A stretch of DNA of 64,000 bases. It comes from Streptomyces sp. B21-105. Lineage in GTDB: Bacteria; Actinomycetota; Actinomycetes; Streptomycetales; Streptomycetaceae. Below are positions 1 to 8,271 of the stretch, in pieces; within the stretch, counting starts at the first letter, position 1; every line of letters begins with the position of its first letter. The DNA is taken from assembly GCF_036898465.1 (NCBI RefSeq), contig NZ_JARUMJ010000001.1, positions 8,680,001 to 8,744,000 on the forward strand. Reading direction: 5' to 3'. Both the position numbers and the translations under genes were made by a program. Below the pieces are notes generated by a model that saw only the letters and a program-made list of their open reading frames with translations, did not search any database and had not been told where the DNA came from.

Positions 1-502
1 CGGCCGGACCCGGCGCGTCCTCGTGCGTGCCGCGCAGGTCCAACACCAACTGCCCGTCGGGGAACCGGTCGGCGACAGCGCGCGCCGCGTGCAGCGCCAG
101 CGTCGTCTTGCCCGTGCCCGGCGGCCCGGACACCGCCACCACCACCGGCTGGACGGCCGCCTCGTGCTCGGCGAGCTCCACCAGCCGCGCCAGCTCCTCC
201 CGCCGGCCGACGAAGTCGTCCACGCCCCGCGGGAACGCCCGCACCCCCGCCGGGCTGTAGCCGCGGCCGCGCCCGGCCCGTGCGGCCGTCAGCAACCGCC
301 CCCTGAGCGCTTCGTCCAGACCCAGACCGTCCGCCAGGGCGGCGACCGTCCGGCGCTGCGGAGCCGCCCGCCGCCCGCGTTCCAGGTCCCCGATGCCCCG
401 TACGCTCACCCCCGACGCCTCCGCGAGGCCCTCGATGGTCTGCGACGCGGCCAGCCGTAACTCCCGCAGCAGCGACCCGAACGCCGCCTGCTCCCCGCTC
501 AA
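1..502 (-). CDS. XRE-type HTH / P-loop NTPase regulator (5' part, cut by window edge)
   Basis: Reading leftward, the first 70 or so residues form an XRE-like helix-turn-helix (LRELRLAASQTIEGLAEASG, then a GIGDLERGRR segment). A linker follows, then an NTPase domain starts with FVGRREELARL and a Walker A motif GPPGTGKTT. This is the N-terminal layout of actinobacterial NB-ARC/STAND regulators that combine an HTH with an ATPase and usually a TPR sensor; the C-terminus lies outside the window. The TTG start at 502 is chosen because AAGGGG lies 6 nt upstream; an in-frame GTG at 538 is the alternative. A TAGAAT hexamer near 558-563 (minus strand) could be its -10 box. It is divergent from the SWIM operon. 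Ligand and target are unknown. Confidence 0.7.
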   Translation of the reverse strand, partial: MSGEQAAFGSLLRELRLAASQTIEGLAEASGVSVRGIGDLERGRRAAPQRRTVAALADGLGLDEALRGRLLTAARAGRGRGYSPAGVRAFPRGVDDFVGRREELARLVELAEHEAAVQPVVVAVSGPPGTGKTTLALHAARAVADRFPDGQLVLDLRGTHEDAPGPA

Positions 503-635
503 TCCCGCCCCTTGAAGTCGTCGTGCCCCTGCCGTCACCCCCGGGCATGATCACGACATTCTAGGAGGGCGGGGAACGCCCGAGCCCGCGCCGCCCGGCA
601 TACGGACCGCGGCCTGCCTCCCGTCGCGCACGGCA

Positions 636-658
636 TTGTCAGTGGTCGCCGCTAAGTT
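636..658 (+). promoter_or_regulatory. RecA-NDp/PafBC-type DNA-damage promoter
   Basis: TTGTCAGTG at 636-644, eight spacer bases, then TAAGTT at 653-658. This matches the actinobacterial RecA-NDp consensus (TTGTCRGTG-N8-TANNNT), which in mycobacteria is used by the PafBC activator after DNA damage. Transcription should start near 665, about 80 nt before the SWIM gene start, so the promoter would drive the whole 746-8271 operon. The match is seen directly; the regulation is inferred. Confidence 0.65.
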
Positions 659-745
659 CGTTCGTGTCGTGCCGCTCAGGTGCGACGACCCCCCTTGTGC
701 TGCGCCGAGTCGGCGTGTGCAGCCGCGTGCCGCAAAGGAGATGGT

Positions 746-2707
746 GTGTTCTCGGACCGGGAGAACTGGGAGAGGGCGAGCACGGCCCGGGTGGTGCCGC
801 CCGCCCGGCCGCGCAAACTCGCCAAGGTCCCCTTCGTCGAACTGGCCGACGGACGCCTGCAGGGCGTCGTCTCCAGCGGCTCGGACATCGAGCGGGTGTA
901 CGTCTCGTCGGTCGCCGCCGGCACCTACGCCTTCGCGTGCAGCACCAACAACAACCGGCCCTGCGGCGGCGCGCGCGGCTCGTTCTGCAACCACATCCGC
1001 GCCCTGATCACGGAGGCCGTGCTGCAGTACGGCGCCGACCGCGTCGCCCGCTACCTGCGCGTGGAGCCCGCCGGCCCGGAGACCGACGCCGGAGCGCTCG
1101 CCGTCGCGATGACCGGCGCCCGCCCGCCCCAGGCGGACGGCAAGGCGACCGCCGCCCCCGTCTTCAGCAGGTTCCTGCGGCACCTGGCCTACCTGGAGCT
1201 CGCCCCCGTCACCGTGCCGCTGCCGGAACTGCAGTGGTTCCCGCCGACCCGCGCGCAGACCGCCCCGGCGGCGACGGCCCCGGCGGCGACCGCGCACGAT
1301 CCCGAGGCCGGTCAGGCGGCGCGAACCGAGCGTACCGCCGCACCCGTCGAAGGGCTCGACGAGGCGCTGACCGCGGTCGACGCCTTCGACCACGCCCTCG
1401 CCGCCGGTCTGCTGCGCCCCCGCCCCGACCGGGTCGGCGGACTCGACGGCCTCGCCCGCGCCGTCTGCGGCAGCCCGCTGGCCGCACGGGTGGCGGAGGC
1501 GGCCGAGAAGGCCGCGGCGGGCTCCGCGAGCGAGGACCACCTTCTCGCCCTCGCCGCCGCCCGCGCGGCCCTGCTGGGCGCCGTGCACGACGCTCTCGTC
1601 GTGTGCGCCGACGAACTGAGCGGCCGCCTCCGCGAGGAGCCCGCGCAGACGACCGCCGGCCCGCGCACGACGGTGAACCTGATGGCGGCGGCCCGCACCT
1701 GGCTCGCGGACCTCGCCCGCACCGGCTGGCAGGGCATCGACCACGAACTGGCCGGCGGAGCCGCCCCCATCGTCTCCGCCATGCTGCCGGAACCCGGACT
1801 GCGCCGACTGGCCACCCTGCTCGACGGATTCGCCGCGGAACTCGCCGCCTCGTGCCCCGGTGCGGCCCTCGAACACGTCCCGGAGCGCCGCTGGGCCGAC
1901 CTGTGGTCCCGCGCCCTGCTGCTCACCGCCCCCGGTACGGCCGACACCCCCGTGGCCCGCGCCGCCACCGGCCGGCTCCTGCCGCTCGGCGTCGACCTGC
2001 ACGAACACGCCACCGCCGCGCAGGCCCAGGTCCACGCGGTCTTCGAACCGGCCGACGGCAGCGCGCCGTTGCTGGTCCGCGCGAGCGTCTCGGCGCCGAA
2101 GCCGGACACCGTCGTCGCAGCCGGCGTCTGGCAACTGCTGCGGCCGCACCTCTCGCTGCTCACCGCCCTCGGCGAGGGCCGGTCGATGGAACTCGACGCC
2201 ATGCCCCTCACCGACGAGGGCGACCTCCTCTGGGACGACACCCGGGCCCGCCCGGGGGACCCCGCCGACGCCCTCGCCACTGCCCGGGTCGTCCTGCCGG
2301 CCGCCGTCGCGCTGCCCACCGCGCCCCTGAACCGGCATCCGGCGCGCCTCGCGGAGCCGGTGTTCCTGGAGGGCTACGACCGGCGCCAGGAGGGCGACGC
2401 CGTCATCTTCACCGTCGCCGGCCGCGATCTTCCCGTCGACACCGACCGCATCCCGGCCGCGGGGCCGCTCACCCCCGAGGCCGTGGCCGGCTCCCGCGCC
2501 TGCGTGGGCCTGCTCCGCTGGGACGACGGGGGGCTGCGTCTTCAGCCGTTCGCCGTCGAGACCACCGTGCGCAGGAAAGCCGTCGCCCTGCACGCGGGCG
2601 CGTGGGCCGGCGGCACCGCCGACAAGGCCGGCGCCCGGGCCGAGAAGGCCGCCACCGACGCCGTCACCGTCCTGCGCGAACGGGCGGGAAGGCTGCTGCG
2701 GAAATGA
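746..2707 (+). CDS. SWIM zinc-finger-like protein (YehQ-type), first gene of the vWA/MoxR operon
   Basis: Predicted 653 aa. Cys65, Cys73, Cys81 and His83 form a C-x7-C-x7-C-x-H cluster ending in FCNHIRAL, which resembles the CxCx(n)CxH SWIM motif of nucleic-acid or protein binding modules. The rest is a long, mostly alpha-helical Ala/Leu-rich region with no motif I recognise. GTG at 746 is chosen because AAAGGAG lies 5 nt upstream; the frame is open back to 680 but lacks a better ribosome site. The stop overlaps the next ATG by 4 nt. The order SWIM, vWA, AAA, DUF5682 matches the component types of E. coli yehQ, yehP, yehL and yehM, whose function is unknown. The SWIM call is less certain than the operon assignment, because the first two cysteines are spaced more widely than usual. 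Confidence 0.75.
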   Translation: MFSDRENWERASTARVVPPARPRKLAKVPFVELADGRLQGVVSSGSDIERVYVSSVAAGTYAFACSTNNNRPCGGARGSFCNHIRALITEAVLQYGADRVARYLRVEPAGPETDAGALAVAMTGARPPQADGKATAAPVFSRFLRHLAYLELAPVTVPLPELQWFPPTRAQTAPAATAPAATAHDPEAGQAARTERTAAPVEGLDEALTAVDAFDHALAAGLLRPRPDRVGGLDGLARAVCGSPLAARVAEAAEKAAAGSASEDHLLALAAARAALLGAVHDALVVCADELSGRLREEPAQTTAGPRTTVNLMAAARTWLADLARTGWQGIDHELAGGAAPIVSAMLPEPGLRRLATLLDGFAAELAASCPGAALEHVPERRWADLWSRALLLTAPGTADTPVARAATGRLLPLGVDLHEHATAAQAQVHAVFEPADGSAPLLVRASVSAPKPDTVVAAGVWQLLRPHLSLLTALGEGRSMELDAMPLTDEGDLLWDDTRARPGDPADALATARVVLPAAVALPTAPLNRHPARLAEPVFLEGYDRRQEGDAVIFTVAGRDLPVDTDRIPAAGPLTPEAVAGSRACVGLLRWDDGGLRLQPFAVETTVRRKAVALHAGAWAGGTADKAGARAEKAATDAVTVLRERAGRLLRK

Positions 2708-4314
2708 GCGACGACATGCCGGAAACGGTCCACCCGGTCCCCCCGGTCCCCCCGGTTCCCCCGGTTCCCCCGGTTCCTCCAGTTCCCACGGTCATCGCAG
2801 ACACCGTGGTCCCCGACGACAACCGCCGCCAGGTTCTCTACTGGCGGCTGCTGGCCCGGCTCTTCGACCCCGAGGAGCAGATCGCGCTGGAGTCCGCGAG
2901 CCTCGCCGTCGTCGAGGACATCGGCCTGCCGGCCGCCCTGCTGGACCCGCAGTCCTCGGTGGACTCCCTCGTGCAGCGTCACCCGGAACTCGCCTCGGAG
3001 TTCGACGGGTTGATTGTCCCCGAAGCCGAAGCCGAAGCCGAAGCCGAAGCCGAAGCCGAAGCCGAAGCCGAAGCCGAAGCCGAAGCCGTAGCCGTAGCGG
3101 TAAGCGAAACCGAACCCCAAGCCCAAGCCCAAGGAGAGGCCGGAGCCGGAGCCGGAGACGTCGGCGGCGACGGCCGTGACCGTGGCGACGAGGTGCGGCG
3201 GGCCGCGCTCGTGTCCAAGGTGCTGCTCAACGTCTTCGCGACGGGCGCCGGAGCCGTCAGCGCCGAGCAACTGTCGCGCTGGCAGAGTGACGCCGGCTGG
3301 CTGGAGCGCGCCCTCGGATGCCGCCCGGGCGAGCTGCGCGGCGGCCGGGGCCCGGCCCCCGGCGCGGGCGGCCTCGTCCCCGGCATAGGTCCGGAACTGG
3401 CCGACGTGGAAGCCGACCTGGTGCGGCGCATGCACCTGCGGGAAGTGCTCGCCGACCCCGCACTGGCCGCGCGGCTCACCCCGAGCATGTCGCTCGTCGA
3501 GCAACTGCTCCGCGACAAGAACAACCTCTCCGGTGTCGCTCTGGCCAACGCCAAGGCGCTCATCCGCCGTTTCGTCGACGAGGTCGCCGACGTGCTGCGC
3601 ACCCAGGTGGAGAAGTCCACGGCCGGCGCGATCGACCGCTCGGTGCCGCCCAAGCGCGTTTACCGCAACCTCGACCTCGACCGGACCGTCTGGAAGAACC
3701 TCACCAACTACAGCCCCGAGGAGGAACGCCTCTACGTCGACCGCCTCTACTACCGGCACACCGCCCGCAGGACGACGCCACAGCGGCTCGTCGTGGTCGT
3801 GGACCAGTCGGGCTCGATGGTCGACTCCATGGTCAACTGCACCATCCTGGCGTCGATCTTCGCCGGACTGCCCAAGGTGGACGTGCACCTGATCGCGTAC
3901 GACACCCGGGCGCTCGACCTCACCCCCTGGGTCCGTGACCCGTTCGAGGTGCTGCTGCGCACCAAACTCGGCGGGGGGAACGACGGCCCGGTCGCCATGG
4001 CCATGGCTCGCCCGAAGATCGCCGAGCCCAAGAACACCGTCATGGTGTGGATCTCCGACTTCTACGAGTTCGACCGCTCCCAGCCGCTGTTCGAGGGCAT
4101 CGAGGAAGTCCACCGCTCCGGCGTCAAGTTCATTCCCGTCGGCTCGGTCACCAGCTCCGGCCGGCAGGAGGTCAACCCCTGGTTCCGGGAGCGGTTCAAG
4201 GCGCTCGGCACACCCGTGATCTCCGGCCGCATCGACAAGCTCGTCCACGAGCTCAAGACGTTCCTCACCCGATCCGCACCCGCACACCCCGCATCCCGAA
4301 AGGCCTCCCGATGA
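2704..4314 (+). CDS. von Willebrand factor A domain protein (YehP/CoxE type)
   Basis: Predicted 536 aa, starting in an ATGA overlap with the SWIM gene. The C-terminal third is a vWA domain with the metal-binding DxSxS motif at Asp367-Ser369-Ser371 (VVVVDQSGSMV), followed by a GGGNDG segment and a VMVWISDFYEF strand. Such domains pair with MoxR AAA+ ATPases, and the ATPase is the next gene. Residues about 10-28 are a Val-Pro-Pro repeat from 9-nt DNA repeats. Residues about 107-130 are a Glu-Ala run from a 6-nt repeat. Both lie in the otherwise variable N-terminal region and keep the frame, so they probably act as spacers. Probably a metal-dependent scaffold that recruits substrate to the ATPase (inference). 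Confidence 0.85.
   Translation: MSDDMPETVHPVPPVPPVPPVPPVPPVPTVIADTVVPDDNRRQVLYWRLLARLFDPEEQIALESASLAVVEDIGLPAALLDPQSSVDSLVQRHPELASEFDGLIVPEAEAEAEAEAEAEAEAEAEAEAVAVAVSETEPQAQAQGEAGAGAGDVGGDGRDRGDEVRRAALVSKVLLNVFATGAGAVSAEQLSRWQSDAGWLERALGCRPGELRGGRGPAPGAGGLVPGIGPELADVEADLVRRMHLREVLADPALAARLTPSMSLVEQLLRDKNNLSGVALANAKALIRRFVDEVADVLRTQVEKSTAGAIDRSVPPKRVYRNLDLDRTVWKNLTNYSPEEERLYVDRLYYRHTARRTTPQRLVVVVDQSGSMVDSMVNCTILASIFAGLPKVDVHLIAYDTRALDLTPWVRDPFEVLLRTKLGGGNDGPVAMAMARPKIAEPKNTVMVWISDFYEFDRSQPLFEGIEEVHRSGVKFIPVGSVTSSGRQEVNPWFRERFKALGTPVISGRIDKLVHELKTFLTRSAPAHPASRKASR
2736..2789 (+). repeat. 9-nt tandem repeat coding for Val-Pro-Pro
   Basis: Six adjacent 9-nt units of the form GGT(C/T)CCCCC, the last degenerate, at the 5' end of the vWA gene. 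Each unit adds three residues, so copy-number change would alter the length of a proline-rich tail without shifting frame. Confidence 0.85.
3022..3087 (+). repeat. Hexanucleotide microsatellite (GAAGCC) x11
   Basis: Eleven perfect copies of GAAGCC, followed by degenerate GTAGCC copies, encode a Glu-Ala run inside the vWA protein. The unit is a multiple of three, so slippage changes the length of an acidic linker but does not switch the gene off. Confidence 0.95.
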
Positions 4315-5435
4315 CCGACCTGCTGCGCGCCCCCGCCGAACTCAAGTACGCCGAGGAACTCGACTGGCTGGAGTCGATCGACGACAACCCCAAGCCGTTC
4401 TGCTGGCGGCTCTCGCCGAAGATGGTCCGGCTGTTCGTCCTCGGCTCCGAGCGCGCCGACGGCCTCGACCGGGAGATCGCCCAGAAGTGGTTCGGCGACC
4501 GCAGCTTCGTCGAGCGCTCCATCGTCACCCTCGCCTCCGACCGCGGCCTGCTCCTCATCGGCGACCCGGGCACCGGGAAGAGCTGGCTGGCCGAACTGCT
4601 GTCGGCCGCGATCTCCCGCAACTCCACCCTGGTCGTGCAGGGCACCGCGGGCACCACCGAGGACCACATCAAGTACTCGTGGAACGTCTCGATGGTCATC
4701 GCCAAGGGCCAGTCGAGGGAGTCGATGATCCCCTCGCCGATCATGACCGCCATGGAGACCGGCGCGATCGGCCGCTTCGAAGAGCTCACCCGCTCCACCA
4801 GCGACGTCCAGGACGCGCTGATCTCGATCCTCTCCGAGAAGTACATCTCCGTCCCGGAGCTGGGCAGCGACCGGGACAGCGACAACATCGTGTTCGCCAA
4901 GCCCGGCTTCTCCGTCATCGCCACCGCCAACAGCCGCGACCGCGGCGTCAACGACCTGTCCTCGGCGCTCAAGCGCCGCTTCAACTTCGTCCGCATCCCC
5001 GTCGTCACCAACAAGAAGAGCGAGGCGGAGATCGTCCGCTTCCGCACCGAGGAACTGCTGCGCCGCCACCGCATCGAGCTGGACGTCCCGCCGACCCTGC
5101 TCGACGTGCTGCTGCAGAGCTTCGCCGACCTGCGGGCCTCCTCGGCGGCCGCCGGCAGCGACGACGAGAAGCTGGAGTCCGCCCTGTCCACCGCCGAACA
5201 GATCGGCGTCCTCGAGGACGCCGTCCTGCACAGCAACTTCTTCGGCGAGCGCGCCCTCACCGCCCGCACCCTCGCCTCCTCCCTCGTCGGTTCGCTGGCC
5301 CGGCGCGCGCCCGAGGACCTCGCCATCCTCAACAAGTACCTGCATGGCGTCGTCGAACCGCGCAGCAAGGAGCAGGGCGGCTCCTGGCCCGAGTTCCTCG
5401 AGGGCGGCCGCGACGCCATCGCGACCCTGTCATGA
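4311..5435 (+). CDS. MoxR-family AAA+ ATPase (YehL type)
   Basis: Predicted 374 aa, close to the family norm. Walker A is GDPGTGKS at residues 84-91 (Lys90). A sensor-1-like VIATANSRDRG and an ALKRRFNF arginine-finger segment follow; the region between Walker A and sensor 1 contains IGRFEELTRS where Walker B is expected. MoxR ATPases act as chaperone-like remodelers together with vWA partners, here the preceding gene. It starts in an ATGA overlap with the vWA gene, with GAAAGG about 9 nt upstream, and its stop overlaps the DUF5682 start in the same way, so it is probably made in fixed ratio with its partners. The substrate is unknown. Confidence 0.85.
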   Translation: MTDLLRAPAELKYAEELDWLESIDDNPKPFCWRLSPKMVRLFVLGSERADGLDREIAQKWFGDRSFVERSIVTLASDRGLLLIGDPGTGKSWLAELLSAAISRNSTLVVQGTAGTTEDHIKYSWNVSMVIAKGQSRESMIPSPIMTAMETGAIGRFEELTRSTSDVQDALISILSEKYISVPELGSDRDSDNIVFAKPGFSVIATANSRDRGVNDLSSALKRRFNFVRIPVVTNKKSEAEIVRFRTEELLRRHRIELDVPPTLLDVLLQSFADLRASSAAAGSDDEKLESALSTAEQIGVLEDAVLHSNFFGERALTARTLASSLVGSLARRAPEDLAILNKYLHGVVEPRSKEQGGSWPEFLEGGRDAIATLS

Positions 5436-6913
5436 GCGGCGCCTTCGACGCCCTGCGCGGTCAACTGCACGAGGCCGCCACGGCGTTCGCCGACGGACCC
5501 GGAGCCCTGGAGGGCATCCTGCGGGGGATCGTCGACGACGTCGAGCGTGCCGTGCGCGAGCCGCTGGAGATCTTCCCGGTCTGCCACCACTCGCCGGCCT
5601 CGGCGATCGCCATGGCGCGCCGGCTGCGCGAGAAGCAGCCGAAGGTGGTCTACCTCGAGCTGTGCGAGGACATGGCGCCGCTCCTCACCGAGCTGCGCAA
5701 CTGCCGTCTGCCGGTGGCGGTGCAGTCCTTCGCCACCGAGATCGAGGGGTTCCCCGCCGACTGGTCGCCGCTGTCGGTGGTCGCGCCGGTCACCGAGGCC
5801 TCCGCCGAGTACCAGGCCATCGCCTACGCCCTCGACACGCCGGGCGTCGAACTGATCCTCGTCGACCGCTCCTCCGACCACGTCTTCCAGTGGGAGGCCG
5901 ACACCGGCACCGACGCCGAGGCCGACACCGGGGCCGACGCCGAAGCCGGCGCCGGCGCCGACCTGCCCGAGACGCAGGAGCAGCCGGCGGCCCTGCACGG
6001 CGACGCCGTCGGGGTGGAGATCGGCGACCTGCGCCCGCGGTTCGCCGAGCTGGAGGAGCACCTGCTGCGTCACGGCAGGGTGCGGCACTGGTCGGAGTGG
6101 TGGCACCAGTACGTGGAGCTGCCCCTCGGCGACAGCGACCACGACACCTACCGTCAGGTGATGCTGCTCATCGGCAGCCTCTTCCGGCGTCTCGCCCCCG
6201 GCGACCCCGGCAGGGTGCGGGTCGACGAGGACCGCGAACGGTACATGTGGACGAGGATGCGCGAGCACCTCGCCGCCACCGGCGCCGACCCCGCCGACTG
6301 CCTCTACGTCTGCGGCGCCTTCCACGCGGCCAGCCGCGTCGCTGAGTTCGGCGTGCACGGCAGCGACGGCTTCGTCATCAGCCCGCCGAGCGGCACCCGA
6401 TGGCGGCACGGCCTCATCCCGTCCAGCCACGCGGCGATCGAGGCGCAGTTCGGCCTCGCAGCAGGCTCGGTGTCCATCGCGGCGGCGGAATGGGCGAAGA
6501 ACGTCAAGCGCACCGGCGTCCCCCCCTACCGCCTGGACGGCCAGGCGGGCACGAAGAAGACCACCAGGAAGACCACGCAGCCGAAGAAGGCCCCGCCCGC
6601 CGCCGCCCCGGAACCCGCGCCCCCGCCCGCCGACCGGCTCACCGGCTTCCTCCGGCGCCCGCCCGCCCTCGACGCCCTCGACGAGGCGGAACTGCTGGGC
6701 TGGTCGGTGGAGATCGTGCGGGCCGCCCGCCGGGGCGGCTACCTCGCCTCCACCGCCGACGCCATCGCCGTCTTCGAGACGTCCATCCTGCTCGCCGGGA
6801 TGCGCGACCGCGCCAAGCCCACTCCGTACGACTTCCAGGACGCGGCCGTCACCTGCATAGAGAAGGACGCCGTGCCGGCCGCCGGGACGTGGGCCGGCTC
6901 GTCGAGATCATGA
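5432..6913 (+). CDS. DUF5682 protein, N-terminal part (YehM type; TIKI/TraB-like motifs)
   Basis: 493 aa before an early stop. Visible motifs in order: FPVCHHSPASA (His52, His53), a strand ending YLELCED (Glu76), LILVDRSSD, and VCGAFHAAS (G-x-x-H, His298). His, Glu, Asp-Arg and GxxH in this order resemble the TIKI/TraB/EreA hydrolase superfamily, so I suggest a metal-dependent hydrolase fold (inference). A DTGTDAEADTGADAEAG linker and a Lys/Pro/Ala-rich stretch separate later parts. The last residues before the stop look out of frame, while the +1 frame continues as GRRDVGRLVEIM into the next ORF. Adding one base in 6875-6886 would give one 946-aa protein, so this is probably half of a frameshifted gene. 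Confidence 0.75.
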   Translation: MSGAFDALRGQLHEAATAFADGPGALEGILRGIVDDVERAVREPLEIFPVCHHSPASAIAMARRLREKQPKVVYLELCEDMAPLLTELRNCRLPVAVQSFATEIEGFPADWSPLSVVAPVTEASAEYQAIAYALDTPGVELILVDRSSDHVFQWEADTGTDAEADTGADAEAGAGADLPETQEQPAALHGDAVGVEIGDLRPRFAELEEHLLRHGRVRHWSEWWHQYVELPLGDSDHDTYRQVMLLIGSLFRRLAPGDPGRVRVDEDRERYMWTRMREHLAATGADPADCLYVCGAFHAASRVAEFGVHGSDGFVISPPSGTRWRHGLIPSSHAAIEAQFGLAAGSVSIAAAEWAKNVKRTGVPPYRLDGQAGTKKTTRKTTQPKKAPPAAAPEPAPPPADRLTGFLRRPPALDALDEAELLGWSVEIVRAARRGGYLASTADAIAVFETSILLAGMRDRAKPTPYDFQDAAVTCIEKDAVPAAGTWAGSSRS

Positions 6914-8271
6914 TGGGCGGCGACCGCCTCGGCCAGGTCGGCTACGACGCGCTGCCGCCGCTCGCCCGCGAGGTGCACGACCGCCTCGCCCCGCTGAACC
7001 TCAGGCTCGAGCAGCGCGGAGTGCAGCGCGCCCTGCTGGACATCGCCTCCCAGCCGGACCTGGCGCACTGCTCCGACCTGCTGTGGATGCTGCGCCGGCT
7101 GCTGCCGCAGGGCGCCGCCCGGCCGATCATGGGCGAACTGCGGCTCGGCGAGCGCTCCGTCCAGGAGTCCTGGGACCTGGCGCTGGGCACCCATCAGCGC
7201 GCCCTGATCGAACTCGGCTACGAGGGCGTCAGCATCGAGCAGGTCCTCGAACAGCGGCTGCGGCGCGCCGCGTACGCCCCGCAGGCCACCGCGGCAGAGG
7301 TCCTCGAGGCCGTCGAGGACGCCACTCTCTACCTGCGCAGCCGCCGCCTCGCCGACGAACTGGGCACCCGCGCCCTGGAGGTGCTGGCCCACGAACGCTC
7401 CGTCGACGGGGCGCCGGAGGTGCTGCGCCGCGTCCGGCGGCTGCTGGCGTACTACCGCACCGCCGAACCGGTCCTGCCGCCCTGGATCGAGTCCTTCGTC
7501 AAGGCGGGCTACGCGCACTACTGCACCCTGCTGCCGACGGCGTTCACCGACGAGGACGCGACCGTCCGTCAGGTCGCCGCGATGCTGGGCTTCCTGTTCG
7601 GCATGGAGAGCCTCGCGCTGTCACTCGGCTGCGACCGGGCCCAGCTGGAACTGTCCCTCGCCCAGTCCCATCCGACGGACCCCGCGCGCACCGCACTGCT
7701 GTGGGCGGCCCAGACCCACCTGGGCACACTGCCGAGGCCGCAGCTGCGGGCGCGCTGCGACGAGCTGCTCGGCAATCCGCTGGTGGTCCCCTCCTACCCT
7801 CGCTACCTCAGCGGGTTCGTGCACGCCCTGGAACCGGTGCCGGGCCTGGCCGACTTCGTCGTCGAGGCCGTGTCGAACGCGTTCGCCCGCCTTCCCGACC
7901 GGGTGCTGCTGCCCTGGCTGCCGACGCTGATCGGCACGCTGCGCGCCGGCGGCGCCGAGCAGGCGCCGCTGCTGATCCGCGAGGCCGGCCGGGTCTTCCC
8001 CGCCCGGCTGCCGGAGCTGGACGCCTGGGTGCCGCCGTGGCGGCTGCCGCAGGACCCGCCGGGCGTGCGTCCGCGGGTCGGCGAGGAAGCCGGAGGCGGC
8101 GCCGTGCTGCCGCTCCTGGCCGCCCACCCGGCGGTCTGCGACGCCCTGGCGGACCTGCTGGGCTGCGAAGCGGAGTGGGAGACCGCGGGGCCCGCCTCGT
8201 CCGGAGCGGTCCTCCTCGGCCGCCATCCGGCCACCGCCACCGCGCTGGAGGAGCTGCTGGCCGTCAGCTGA
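6910..8271 (+). CDS. DUF5682 protein, C-terminal part (probably continuous with the preceding ORF)
   Basis: 453 aa if started at ATG 6910, which overlaps the previous stop as ATGA. The sequence is alpha-helical and well conserved in character (GDRLGQVGYDALPPL, QESWDLALGTHQRALIELG), with no membrane segment or enzyme motif I recognise. Two readings are possible. It may be a separate, translationally coupled fifth gene, since every junction in this operon is ATGA. Or it may be the C-terminal half of DUF5682 after a one-base deletion. I favour the second: there is no good ribosome site, and the open frame upstream of the ATG (GRRDVGRLVEI) reads as coding sequence continuing the conserved CIEKDAVP segment. 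Its 3' end overlaps the convergent gene by 8 nt. Confidence 0.65.
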   Translation: MMGGDRLGQVGYDALPPLAREVHDRLAPLNLRLEQRGVQRALLDIASQPDLAHCSDLLWMLRRLLPQGAARPIMGELRLGERSVQESWDLALGTHQRALIELGYEGVSIEQVLEQRLRRAAYAPQATAAEVLEAVEDATLYLRSRRLADELGTRALEVLAHERSVDGAPEVLRRVRRLLAYYRTAEPVLPPWIESFVKAGYAHYCTLLPTAFTDEDATVRQVAAMLGFLFGMESLALSLGCDRAQLELSLAQSHPTDPARTALLWAAQTHLGTLPRPQLRARCDELLGNPLVVPSYPRYLSGFVHALEPVPGLADFVVEAVSNAFARLPDRVLLPWLPTLIGTLRAGGAEQAPLLIREAGRVFPARLPELDAWVPPWRLPQDPPGVRPRVGEEAGGGAVLPLLAAHPAVCDALADLLGCEAEWETAGPASSGAVLLGRHPATATALEELLAVS

